A DNA stretch of 41,846 nucleotides from Candidatus Nomurabacteria bacterium (GTDB taxonomy: Bacteria > Patescibacteriota > Minisyncoccia > Phycocordibacterales > UBA9973). Positions 9,058 to 17,935 of the stretch are shown here, piece by piece. A program made the translations under genes and the position numbers. The DNA is taken from positions 1 through 41,846 of the forward strand of contig JACPLQ010000003.1 of the NCBI GenBank assembly GCA_016186435.1, read 5' to 3'. How positions within the stretch are numbered: the first letter of the stretch is position 1; every line of letters starts with the position of its first letter. The notes under the pieces are model-generated. The model searched no databases. It was not told the DNA's origin and saw nothing but the letters and a program-made list of their open reading frames with translations.

Positions 9058-10299
9058 TTATATTTTTTCCTTAATATATTCTTTCAGTTCTGAAACTTTT
9101 ACTCTCTCCTGTTTGCCGCTGTCGCGGTCGCGGACGGTCACTGTGTCATCAGTAAGCGTATCAAAATCTATCACTATGCAAAACGGCGTGCCTATCTCGT
9201 CCTGCCGGCGATATCTTTTTCCTATGTTGCCGTTGTCATCCCAAGCCACGCGTCCAAATTCTTCTTTTAGCGGAGCAAAAACTTTGTTGTTGGCATATTC
9301 TACAAGTTCCGGTTTGTTTTTCAAAAGTGGAGACACGGCACAGATAACCGGCGCAATGGATGGTTTGAACTTCAAATAAACTCTTTTCTCTTTTTCTCCT
9401 GCCCCGTAGGGAGCTTGCTCTCCTTCGGGGTCTTCAGCATACGCTGACACAAGAAGCGCCAATATCGCTCTGTCTATTCCCATGGAAGGTTCGATAACAT
9501 GAGGTACTATCTTCTCACTCGCTTCTTCGTCTATATATTCTAATTTATGATTTTTTAAATCGAAATCTGTCCTATACGCTAAGCCGAAGAGTTCTTTTTT
9601 ACCAAAAGGATAATCAAATTCAAAATCTATAGTTCTTTTAGAATAATGCGCCCTGTCTCCGTCCGGCACATCAAGCTCGTGCACTTTTCCCATGTCAATA
9701 CCGATTTCTTCCATCCATTCCATCATCTCGTCTCTCCAGTATTCAAAATATTTCTTCCATTCTTCCGGCCGAATAAAATATTCTATCTCCATCTGTTCAA
9801 ATTCCCGCTGACGAAAAATAAAATCTCTCGGGGCTATTTCGTTTCTGAAAGCTTTACCTATCTGCGCCATGCCGAAAGGAAGCTTGGGATGAAAAGCATC
9901 TACTGTGTTTTTAAAATTCACAAACATGCCTTGCGCAGTTTCGGGACGAAGGTATGAAGTGACTGCCTCTTCTCCAGCTCCTACTTGCGTTTTAAACATG
10001 ACATTAAATTGCTTGCCGTCAGCCATAGGATCTGAAAAACCCGCGACATGCCCCGAAGCTTCCCAAACTTTTGGGTTTAAAATTATAGAAGAATTTAGGC
10101 CATACATATCTCGGCGCAAATCTACAAATTTTTTCCACCAAGAATTTTTTATGTTGTTTTGCAAAGCCAATCCAAAATGCGCGTAATCATAAAAACCTGC
10201 AAACCCCCCGTATATCTCCGAACCCTGAAAAACAAACCCTCGCCTCTTGCATAGCGAAACTATTTTTTCCATTAGATCATTTTCTTTTTCTTCTTTCAT
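9058..10299 (-). CDS. glyS: Glycyl-tRNA synthetase (single-chain alpha2 type)
   Basis: LCKRRGFVFQGSEIYGGFAGFYDYAHFGLALQNNIKNSWW, RPETAQGMFVNFKN, RDFIFRQREFEQMEIEYF. Start placed at MKEEKENDL with AAGGA upstream. Confidence 0.95.
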   Translation of the reverse strand: MKEEKENDLMEKIVSLCKRRGFVFQGSEIYGGFAGFYDYAHFGLALQNNIKNSWWKKFVDLRRDMYGLNSSIILNPKVWEASGHVAGFSDPMADGKQFNVMFKTQVGAGEEAVTSYLRPETAQGMFVNFKNTVDAFHPKLPFGMAQIGKAFRNEIAPRDFIFRQREFEQMEIEYFIRPEEWKKYFEYWRDEMMEWMEEIGIDMGKVHELDVPDGDRAHYSKRTIDFEFDYPFGKKELFGLAYRTDFDLKNHKLEYIDEEASEKIVPHVIEPSMGIDRAILALLVSAYAEDPEGEQAPYGAGEKEKRVYLKFKPSIAPVICAVSPLLKNKPELVEYANNKVFAPLKEEFGRVAWDDNGNIGKRYRRQDEIGTPFCIVIDFDTLTDDTVTVRDRDSGKQERVKVSELKEYIKEKI

Positions 10300-10318
10300 A
10301 ATTTTCCTTATAACTACT

Positions 10319-12250
10319 TTAGGGAACCACGTTGCCTCCATTCTTGGGAAATGCCGGATCGCTTTCCAGTCTCGTATTAAGGGCTCCTTTCACAACTCTC
10401 ACATCTACATTAGCAAAATCATCATGCCCCGTCAAAATTGCGGTATTTATTATAGTAGGAGTAGAACCGACATCTGAACCGGAAGGTTTCAAAGAAATCT
10501 TAAAGGCTGCAGATCGAGCAGTTCCTGTGACGCCGGCGCCCCTTGGAATCCTGTCAGCCTTCCACTGTATTGATCTGGTGGATGCATTGTAAGACAAGTC
10601 TTCTGCCGCAGGAGAAATTGATCCTTCAAAGGTAACCCATGGAGGCAATGTAGAATTCACTTCCACATCCGAAATGCTGTTTGATGTATTTGAAAGAGTC
10701 CACAAAATGGTATAAGTGGTTTCTGTCTCTGCTTTTGGAGGAATCGGTCCGGAATTTGTAAAAGGTCCGGAATAATAAAGCGCTTTAGATGAAAACCCTA
10801 CATCAGAAATAATTTTTACTGCAGCTGATGAAGAGCTCTCCAGTATTTTGGAATCAACTCCCTCAATAGCTTGACTGCCTTCAATATCCACTTCAATGTT
10901 TATTGCAGGACTGGAAAGTAATCCTTCTTCCGGAGAAAACAGGCTAAGAGGAGAAACAGAAAATGACACGGAATCGGAATCTCCGGGGTTAACTTCTCTC
11001 AAACGGCTATTGTAAGTTTTATCCCAAGTTATCGTATCTTTAGAAGAATCGTAGTATCCCCTCTGCACATTTACAGTTTTTTCGTTAAAGGCGTTGCCGG
11101 AAATTTTTGCCCTAATTTTCAAATCATCAACTTTTGTATCAAGGTTGTTGGTATAACGAACTTCTATGTTGAGCGGGGTCTTGGCGTCTACCGCATATTC
11201 TCTCGCATTTTCGCCGTTTACATACAAATTAGCCTCAATAAAAGGCTTACTTACTGTTACTGTGTGCCGTAAAGAGTTAAAAACGACGCCAATTATAGAC
11301 TTGCTGGATGCCGATTGAGAACCGCTTGAAACATTGAAGGTTTTTTCTTCCCCGTCAAAAACATCCACCATTTTACCTGTGATCGCTATGCTGTGTTCCG
11401 CTCCAGGGGCTAGGTCTCCCAAGCTCCAGATATTGTTGCTGTAAGAGGGAGCCGGCGCAGATTTTATGAACTGAAATCCGACAGGATAGTCCAGCTTTAC
11501 CAGCATCTTTTCTGCCGGCTTTGAAGCATTAAGCGTCGTTTTTATATTTAAGGTGATGGTCTGATTCGGACTTATAGATGACGGAGCATCTATGGAAAGA
11601 TTTATCGGAGTAGAATTTATGTTTACATTGTAAAGCTTTTCTTTTATAAAAATTGCATTAGACCCTGCGACTCTGTATTCTAAAGTTATTTTTATCGGCC
11701 GTATGCTTCCCTGCTCCCCAAAAAGGACCAGTTTTAAATTTTCATTCCTTACGGCTCCAGCCGGAATAGTTCCCAGCGATTGGCGCAGGCGTTCTGTTTC
11801 AGTAGAAGAATCGCTTGCTCCTCCTCTGGGATATTCTACAACTAGGTCAACCAGATCAAGCGGGGAACTATTTTTGTTTATAATTCCCACTATTAAATCA
11901 AGCGTTTCCCCTCCGGCGGTAAAGTTATTTCCCAAGATAGATATTTCAATGTTGTCATTGGAAACTGTGTTGCTGCCGGCAAAAAAAACATACCCTGCAT
12001 ATAATAAAGTTAGCGCAAAAAAAACTATGGAAAAAATAAAAAGTTTTTTAAACATGGACGTTTTCATAAAAAATTTATTTTCAAAATCGGGTTCTATTTT
12101 CTCCGGAGAGTTCCAAGAATCAACGACTTCTTTTTTTCCGGTATGGGAAAAACCATCCCTCTGCTCAACTCTGGTGTGATAATTTTTACTGAAGAGTTTG
12201 CTTTTTAATTCCTCCAATCTGTTTAGCTTGTTTTTGTCGTTGAGAGACAT
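10319..12250 (-). CDS. Hypothetical single-pass membrane protein with large extracytoplasmic Ig-like/DUF11-like domains
   Basis: TM segment LFIFSIVFFALTLLYAGYVFF near the N-terminus followed by beta-rich repeats. Confidence 0.7.
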   Translation of the reverse strand: MSLNDKNKLNRLEELKSKLFSKNYHTRVEQRDGFSHTGKKEVVDSWNSPEKIEPDFENKFFMKTSMFKKLFIFSIVFFALTLLYAGYVFFAGSNTVSNDNIEISILGNNFTAGGETLDLIVGIINKNSSPLDLVDLVVEYPRGGASDSSTETERLRQSLGTIPAGAVRNENLKLVLFGEQGSIRPIKITLEYRVAGSNAIFIKEKLYNVNINSTPINLSIDAPSSISPNQTITLNIKTTLNASKPAEKMLVKLDYPVGFQFIKSAPAPSYSNNIWSLGDLAPGAEHSIAITGKMVDVFDGEEKTFNVSSGSQSASSKSIIGVVFNSLRHTVTVSKPFIEANLYVNGENAREYAVDAKTPLNIEVRYTNNLDTKVDDLKIRAKISGNAFNEKTVNVQRGYYDSSKDTITWDKTYNSRLREVNPGDSDSVSFSVSPLSLFSPEEGLLSSPAINIEVDIEGSQAIEGVDSKILESSSSAAVKIISDVGFSSKALYYSGPFTNSGPIPPKAETETTYTILWTLSNTSNSISDVEVNSTLPPWVTFEGSISPAAEDLSYNASTRSIQWKADRIPRGAGVTGTARSAAFKISLKPSGSDVGSTPTIINTAILTGHDDFANVDVRVVKGALNTRLESDPAFPKNGGNVVP

Positions 12251-12268
12251 TTATCCATTATAACATAT

Positions 12269-12850
12269 TTACAAATGCGTTTCTTTTAAAGCTTTGTTGA
12301 TCTCTTTTAGCACATCCCTTCTCTGTTTTGAAGCCTCATATATTAAATCTTCTTCAAATGGAGATGTTATAAGATTTTCCAGAACTTTATCTCCGCCGAT
12401 GTATCCTAAATTATTTAGAATCCGCAGAACCATGACCGCCTCAATATTTCGCAAGTTTTCTTCTTGTTCTAATTTTTCCAGCACAGACAGACCATTTATT
12501 AGATCTGTAAACAAAGCTGTGTTAGGATCTACTCCGGCGAGCAATCTTTTAAGTAAGCGTGCGATATTAAAAAAAACTTTCAGTGTAGAAGGATTTTTAT
12601 ACACACCTTCCAGCATGTTGGTTTTAGACGCGCTTGTTACCCGCCAAAAATCTTTTCCCTGCACCAGATCAATTTTTAAATAAGCAAAATCATGCAGGAT
12701 AAAACGAAGCTTGGAAGACATCTTGCGCACACCCTGCGCGCTCGCATATATCATTCCAAGGTCTTTGGTGAAAATAAAGTAATACTTCCCCGCTTCACCA
12801 TAGCCTCTGCTTCCCAGTATTACGCCTTCAGTGTGATAAATATGGTGCAT
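12269..12850 (-). CDS. recO: DNA repair protein RecO
   Basis: N-terminal TEGVILGSRGYGEAGKYYFIFTKDLG and downstream helical region. Confidence 0.82.
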   Translation of the reverse strand: MHHIYHTEGVILGSRGYGEAGKYYFIFTKDLGMIYASAQGVRKMSSKLRFILHDFAYLKIDLVQGKDFWRVTSASKTNMLEGVYKNPSTLKVFFNIARLLKRLLAGVDPNTALFTDLINGLSVLEKLEQEENLRNIEAVMVLRILNNLGYIGGDKVLENLITSPFEEDLIYEASKQRRDVLKEINKALKETHL

Positions 12851-12859
12851 TTCTTTGCT

Positions 12860-13498
12860 CTACAGATCTTCTTCTTTGCCTAATTCTAACTTTTTAAATT
12901 CTATGCCTGCATCTTTTAGTAATTTTTCTGTAGTCCCCGATACGAAAGTCGCCCAATCCTGAAGTGTTGCGTCATGAATTGGAAAAACGACTTTTGGTTT
13001 TAATGTTTTTGCGTAGTCGATCGCATCTTTAAGCCTCATCCATGGGCCAATTATAGGAAGAGCAATTATACCCACGCCTGAATTAGGAATTTCTAGGGCA
13101 TCTCCCGGATGGCAAAGATCATCAATCATATAGCCTGTATTTTGAAATGGACCGATTGTGGGATAAATTTCAGCATGTGTATTGCCAAAACCTACAACAC
13201 TAACTCCTTTCAAGTCATACTTTTGGCCGTTTTCAACTTTTATATATTTAATTCCGGCTTCTTCTAAATGCTTACTAACTTCTGTGTTTGTAATAACAAT
13301 CGCTTCCGGATTATTGCCTAAAACTTTTTTCAGAGTTTCAATATGCATATGATCCTGATGTTCATGGGTAATCAGGACAGCCGAAATGTTTTTTGCCTCG
13401 CATGCTAGAGGAGAATAAGCACCCGGATCTGTCATGACCCTTACTCCCTCTCTAGGTTCTGCGACAAAACAAGAATGTCCTAATTTTGTGATTCTCAT
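12860..13498 (-). CDS. MBL-fold metallo-hydrolase (UlaG/UPF0173-like)
   Basis: MRITKLGHSCF, ITHEHQDHMH, PIHDATL. Confidence 0.9.
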   Translation of the reverse strand: MRITKLGHSCFVAEPREGVRVMTDPGAYSPLACEAKNISAVLITHEHQDHMHIETLKKVLGNNPEAIVITNTEVSKHLEEAGIKYIKVENGQKYDLKGVSVVGFGNTHAEIYPTIGPFQNTGYMIDDLCHPGDALEIPNSGVGIIALPIIGPWMRLKDAIDYAKTLKPKVVFPIHDATLQDWATFVSGTTEKLLKDAGIEFKKLELGKEEDL

Positions 13499-13524
13499 AA
13501 TTTTATTTAATCATATTAAAACTT

Positions 13525-13914
13525 TTATTCCCTTTTTATCCTATGTTGTTTTTTTATTTTCCAATAAATATCCTCCGAGCCCGCATCTACACCTTTATTT
13601 CTATTTTTAAATAAATGCGCAGGATATTTTTTCTTAGCTTTTTCTAACTTATCTAATAAAATTTTTCCAGTATCAAAACCAAAAAGTATATTCATTTCAA
13701 AACAGTAAATTAGAACATCTGCCAGCTCTTTTTTTATCATTTCAATTTTTTCTTTGTCTTTTTTAACCTCTTCGAGACTTTGGCTGGTCCATTGGAAAAG
13801 TTCCAGAAGTTCAGCAGCTTCAATAGATATTGATTTTGCTAAATCTGCCGGGCGTAGATTGTCCCAGTCTCTTTCTTTTAGATATGTTTTTATGTGTTTT
13901 TCATATTTCTTCAT
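13525..13914 (-). CDS. MazG-like nucleotide pyrophosphohydrolase
   Basis: EAAELLELFQW ... KKELADVLIYCFEM (EXXE...EXXD pattern). Confidence 0.85.
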   Translation of the reverse strand: MKKYEKHIKTYLKERDWDNLRPADLAKSISIEAAELLELFQWTSQSLEEVKKDKEKIEMIKKELADVLIYCFEMNILFGFDTGKILLDKLEKAKKKYPAHLFKNRNKGVDAGSEDIYWKIKKQHRIKRE

Positions 13915-13918
13915 ACTT

Positions 13919-14530
13919 TCATTTTAACACATTCTCAATAACACCAACTAAATCTTGCGGATTATCTATTATTTTTACGGGATTCCCTTTTTCTAAAATT
14001 GACTTATCGTGGAGACCCCACGTAACAGCTATGGATTGCACACTGCATTCACGCGCCTCCTTTATATCACCGAGCGTATCCGTAACGAAAACGCAGTTTG
14101 AGGGATCTAATTTATATTTTTCAAGAACAGTTTTAATTTTTAAAGCTTTGCTAGTGTGCACATCTGCGCCCAAAATATCAGCAAAATATCCACTTAGATT
14201 TTCGTTTGCTAAAAAATCATTTATAAAAGAACTGTTGGTTGAAGAAATAATAACAAGCTTGTATTTTTTTGATAGAAATAAAATTGAATCATGTAATATT
14301 TTATCTATAGTTAAAATATCCAAACCTTTTTTATAATCACCATAAAAATCATCAGCAGGAATATGTCTGCCTTCTTTTACAGCTTTGTTGTAATTTTCAT
14401 AAAAGTTTCCATTTGAATATTCCTTAAAATGTTCTAATGTCATATTGGGATTTTTGGCTGTGTGAATAGTGTAAGAAAGTTCAATCGTATTTGCCAAAAC
14501 TCCGTCAAAATCAAAAATAACCAATTTCAT
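13919..14530 (-). CDS. HAD family hydrolase (phosphoglycolate phosphatase-like)
   Basis: VIFDFDGVLANT, VIISSTN, FVTDTLGDIKEA. Confidence 0.9.
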   Translation of the reverse strand: MKLVIFDFDGVLANTIELSYTIHTAKNPNMTLEHFKEYSNGNFYENYNKAVKEGRHIPADDFYGDYKKGLDILTIDKILHDSILFLSKKYKLVIISSTNSSFINDFLANENLSGYFADILGADVHTSKALKIKTVLEKYKLDPSNCVFVTDTLGDIKEARECSVQSIAVTWGLHDKSILEKGNPVKIIDNPQDLVGVIENVLK

Positions 14531-14556
14531 TAGTGTATTTTACTACAAAAAGTAAA

Positions 14557-14590
14557 CCGCCAGCAAGCGCGAATGCGCTCAAGCTGGCGG
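14557..14590 (-). terminator. Intrinsic terminator of the small ORF 14614..14829
   Basis: Minus strand CCGCCAGC...GCTGGCGG 8-bp stem with inner AGCGC/GCGCT pairing, followed by TTTACTTTTT. Confidence 0.75.
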
Positions 14591-14613
14591 AGATGCCGGC
14601 AGAGGATACCGGA

Positions 14614-14829
14614 CTAGATGAGGTCGGGCATGACCATGAGGTCGGGCGGGGAAAGATCGCGGAGAAACTCGATGTTCTCCTCGAACCGGCGTTGTTTTGC
14701 GGTTTTTGCCGACAACAACACCGGGTAGGCATCGGGACGGAAGCCTGCTTCAAACAAAAGCAGGTTCGCGCACCTCTCGCGATCTTCGGGTGAACAGACA
14801 GGGCTATTGCAAAAATTGCAATCTCTCAC
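14614..14829 (-). CDS. Small cysteine-containing protein (71 aa), unknown function
   Basis: GTG start with near-perfect SD (GGAGGTAATACC-GTG), MRDCNFCNSPVCSPEDRERCA..., terminator downstream. Confidence 0.65.
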   Translation of the reverse strand: MRDCNFCNSPVCSPEDRERCANLLLFEAGFRPDAYPVLLSAKTAKQRRFEENIEFLRDLSPPDLMVMPDLI

Positions 14830-14886
14830 GGTATTACCTCCGTATTTATCTTCCCACTATTTTTGAAAAAAGCAATATGTCAGTTT

Positions 14887-17800
14887 TTATTTATCAATTT
14901 TTATCCTAAAGTGGAGATTGTCGATTTTTATTTTCTCTCCTGCATTTTCAGCAAATTCTATGCTTGAAACAAGTACTGTTTTTTTCATATCGGCTTCAAA
15001 TTTTTGAACAAGTTCTTTGCCGGCTTTATTTGTTTCAATCGTTAGAGAAATCACATCACTAGGTGTCAAGCCATTTTTTTTCCTCATATCCTGCAGGGCG
15101 CGGACAAGCTCGCGGTAATCCCCTTCGGCTTTTAATTCTTCATCTATTCTAATATCAAGCCAAACTTCGCCTTCAATAGAATTATCAAAAACAACTTCTT
15201 TTACATTAAGTTCTTCTTTGATCAAATCTAAATATTCTTGTGTTAATTTTTCTTTTTCGGATTTTACTTTGAGAGAAGCAAGCGGCTGGCGGACTTTAAT
15301 TCCGGTTTTCTGACGAGCTTCCAAGCCGAGAGTAACGATTTTTCTTACGCTCTCCATATTCTTAATTACAAGAGACCTCTCTCCAACCCCTCTCCATTTA
15401 TAGTAAATGGAGAGGGGCCAAGGGGTGAGGTGTGGCCAGCTTTCCAAATGCACGCTCTCCTTGTCATCTTCATTTTTTAATTTAAGCCAGATATCTTCAG
15501 CAGCGAACGGCGCAAACGGCGCCATCAGTTTAGCTAATGTTTTTAATACGAAATACAAAGTTGCTTTTGCTTCATTATCGCCCGCTTTTATTCTGTCTCG
15601 CGAACGGCGCAAATACCAAGTGGAAAGATCGCCAATAAAATCTCTTATACCTCGCACCGGTTCAAGCAGTTTGTAATTATCCAAATTTTTAATTGAGAGA
15701 TCTGTCAGCTCATCCAGCCGCGCTAAAATCCATTGGTCCAAAATGTTAGACTTCTCCCCCACCCCTCTCCTTATTAAGGAGAGGGGCCAAGGGGTGAGGT
15801 GAATTTTTTCTAAATTTTTATCTCGATAAAGCTCATAAAACGCCAGCACATTGTAAAGCAGTCCGAAAACTTGATTGTGAAGAAGGGCTACTGTCTTTTC
15901 GTCAAAGTTTTTGGACTCGCCCGGCTGATTGACCGAATACATCCAGAGGCGCAAGGTGTCCACGCCGTATTTTTCGATCATCTGCCAAGGGTCCACAATA
16001 TTGCCGAGTGACTTGGACATTTTTTTGCCGTTCGCGTCCATAAGGTGCCCGAGGCAAATGACATTTTTAAATGCTGTGCCGCGGCCCATCAAAATTCCCA
16101 CCGCATGTAAAGTATAAAACCATCCCCTTGTTTGATCTATCGCCTCTGAAATATAGTCCGCCGGATAGCCCTTGCCCTCCACCCATTCTTTGTTTTGGAA
16201 TGGATAGTGATCCTGCGCGAAAGGCATCGCGCCGGAATCAAACCAGACATCCATCACTTCTTTGGTGCGGATTAATTTGCCTCCATAAGCTTGCCCCGCC
16301 GTGGCGTGGGAACAAACTAATTCTACTTCATCAATATACGGCCGGTGCAGGTCCAGTTCGTCTTTTTCGTTTTTTGGTAATTGACCCCCGCTTCTTTTTT
16401 TAAGTTCGTCTATACTGCCGATGACTTCCGTTTTTTTACAACTCGCGCATTGCCAGACCGGTAATGGCGTTCCCCAGTATCGCTCGCGGGAAATTGCCCA
16501 ATCCTTGATCTCGCGCAGCCATTCCCCAAAGCGGCCATCGCGGATATGCGCGGGTTCCCAATTTATATTTTTATTCTCTGCGATAAGTTTTTCTTTTATC
16601 CGCGGGTCGGACATTTTGATGTACCAGGAGTCCCGCGCATAATATATGAGAGGTGTTTTACAGCGCCAGCAATGTGGATACGAGTGTTCATATTTTTCTT
16701 TTTTATATAAAAGTCCTCTATGCGCTAAATCTTTTATTATATCCACTGCTACCTGTTCGTCTTTTACAAATCTTCCCTCTAAAAATCCCGTACCGGGCAA
16801 AAACTTTCCGTCGAGCCCGACGAGGTGATGTTTCGGAAGCCCCACTTTGGTGCCGAGTTCAAAGTCATCCTGCCCATACATTACCGCCGTATGCACTACG
16901 CCGGTGCCGTCCGCCGTGGTGACAAAATTTGCCAGATGAACTCGGTAAGCTTTGTCTAGTTTCAGTTTTTCTCTTTCTGAAATTGTATTCTTAAGAAATG
17001 GAAACAATGGCTCATATTCCAGACCCACAAGCCCCGCGCCTTTTATTTCTTCAGCTATCTCGTAAGGTTCTGTAATCATGGAAAGTTTTGTTTTTGCTAA
17101 AATATAAAATTCTTCTTTGCCGCCATTTGTAACTTTTATTTTTACATAATCAATATTTTCTCCGACAGCGAGCGCCACGTTACCCGGCAGGGTCCACGGC
17201 GTCGTGGTCCAGGCGAGAATATAGGTATTAGAAACTTTTCCGCCAGAGGCGGACCCGTCTTTGACGGGAAATTTTACGTACACAGATAAATCTTTTACAT
17301 CCTCGTATCCTTGGGCTAGCTCATGCGAAGATAGAGCTGTACCGCATCTAGGGCACCAAGGCACGACTTTATAGTCTTTATAAAGAAGTTTCTGATCGTT
17401 TATTTTTTTAACCACATTCCAGAGAGATTCTATGTATTCATTGTGGTAAGTAACATATGCATTTTCTTGATCTGCCCAATAACCCATTCGTTCAGTAAAA
17501 CTTTTCCATGCCCCTACGTATTCCCAGACGCTGTCTTTGCATAATTTATTGAAAGCTGCAATACCATAATTTTCAATATCTGCTTTTGAATTGAACCCGA
17601 GTTTTTTTTCTATTTGCAGTTCTACGGGCAATCCATGTGTATCCCAGCCGCCCTTTCGGCGCACATGATAACCTCGCATAGTCTTATATCTCGGGATAAC
17701 ATCCTTGAAAGAAAATGGCACCATCGTATGCAAAACTGGCTTGGAATTTGCTGTCACGGGTCCATCATAAAAAATAAAATCTTTTTTGCCTTTTGATTGC

Positions 17801-17904
17801 TCCAGTGACTTTTCAAAAGTTTTATTTTCTTTCCAGAATTCTAAAATGCGCTCTTCCCTGAGAGCCGCTTCACTTTTTTTCTTATCTAAATTCTCTTCGC
17901 TCAT
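14887..17904 (-). CDS. ileS: Isoleucyl-tRNA synthetase
   Basis: HGLP signature GGWDTHGLPVE, KMSKSLGNIVDPW; start placed at MSEENLDKK. Contains palindromic-repeat insertions. Confidence 0.96.
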   Translation of the reverse strand: MSEENLDKKKSEAALREERILEFWKENKTFEKSLEQSKGKKDFIFYDGPVTANSKPVLHTMVPFSFKDVIPRYKTMRGYHVRRKGGWDTHGLPVELQIEKKLGFNSKADIENYGIAAFNKLCKDSVWEYVGAWKSFTERMGYWADQENAYVTYHNEYIESLWNVVKKINDQKLLYKDYKVVPWCPRCGTALSSHELAQGYEDVKDLSVYVKFPVKDGSASGGKVSNTYILAWTTTPWTLPGNVALAVGENIDYVKIKVTNGGKEEFYILAKTKLSMITEPYEIAEEIKGAGLVGLEYEPLFPFLKNTISEREKLKLDKAYRVHLANFVTTADGTGVVHTAVMYGQDDFELGTKVGLPKHHLVGLDGKFLPGTGFLEGRFVKDEQVAVDIIKDLAHRGLLYKKEKYEHSYPHCWRCKTPLIYYARDSWYIKMSDPRIKEKLIAENKNINWEPAHIRDGRFGEWLREIKDWAISRERYWGTPLPVWQCASCKKTEVIGSIDELKKRSGGQLPKNEKDELDLHRPYIDEVELVCSHATAGQAYGGKLIRTKEVMDVWFDSGAMPFAQDHYPFQNKEWVEGKGYPADYISEAIDQTRGWFYTLHAVGILMGRGTAFKNVICLGHLMDANGKKMSKSLGNIVDPWQMIEKYGVDTLRLWMYSVNQPGESKNFDEKTVALLHNQVFGLLYNVLAFYELYRDKNLEKIHLTPWPLSLIRRGVGEKSNILDQWILARLDELTDLSIKNLDNYKLLEPVRGIRDFIGDLSTWYLRRSRDRIKAGDNEAKATLYFVLKTLAKLMAPFAPFAAEDIWLKLKNEDDKESVHLESWPHLTPWPLSIYYKWRGVGERSLVIKNMESVRKIVTLGLEARQKTGIKVRQPLASLKVKSEKEKLTQEYLDLIKEELNVKEVVFDNSIEGEVWLDIRIDEELKAEGDYRELVRALQDMRKKNGLTPSDVISLTIETNKAGKELVQKFEADMKKTVLVSSIEFAENAGEKIKIDNLHFRIKIDK
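15375..15430. repeat. Family A element inside ileS (copy 1)
   Basis: CCCCTCTCCATTTA-tag-TAAATGGAGAGGGG plus CCAAGGGGTGAGG; encodes HLTPWPLSIYYKWRGVGERS. Confidence 0.85.
15752..15800. repeat. Family A element inside ileS (copy 2)
   Basis: CCCCTCTCCTTATTAAGGAGAGGGGCCAAGGGGTGAGGT; encodes HLTPWPLSLIRRGVGEKS, same frame as copy 1. Confidence 0.85.
17239..17268. repeat. Family B tandem palindromes inside ileS
   Basis: TCCGCCAGAGGCGGA directly followed by CCCGTCTTTGACGGG. Confidence 0.75.
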
Positions 17905-17935
17905 TAACACTGATTTTAACACAAAACTCTTATTT

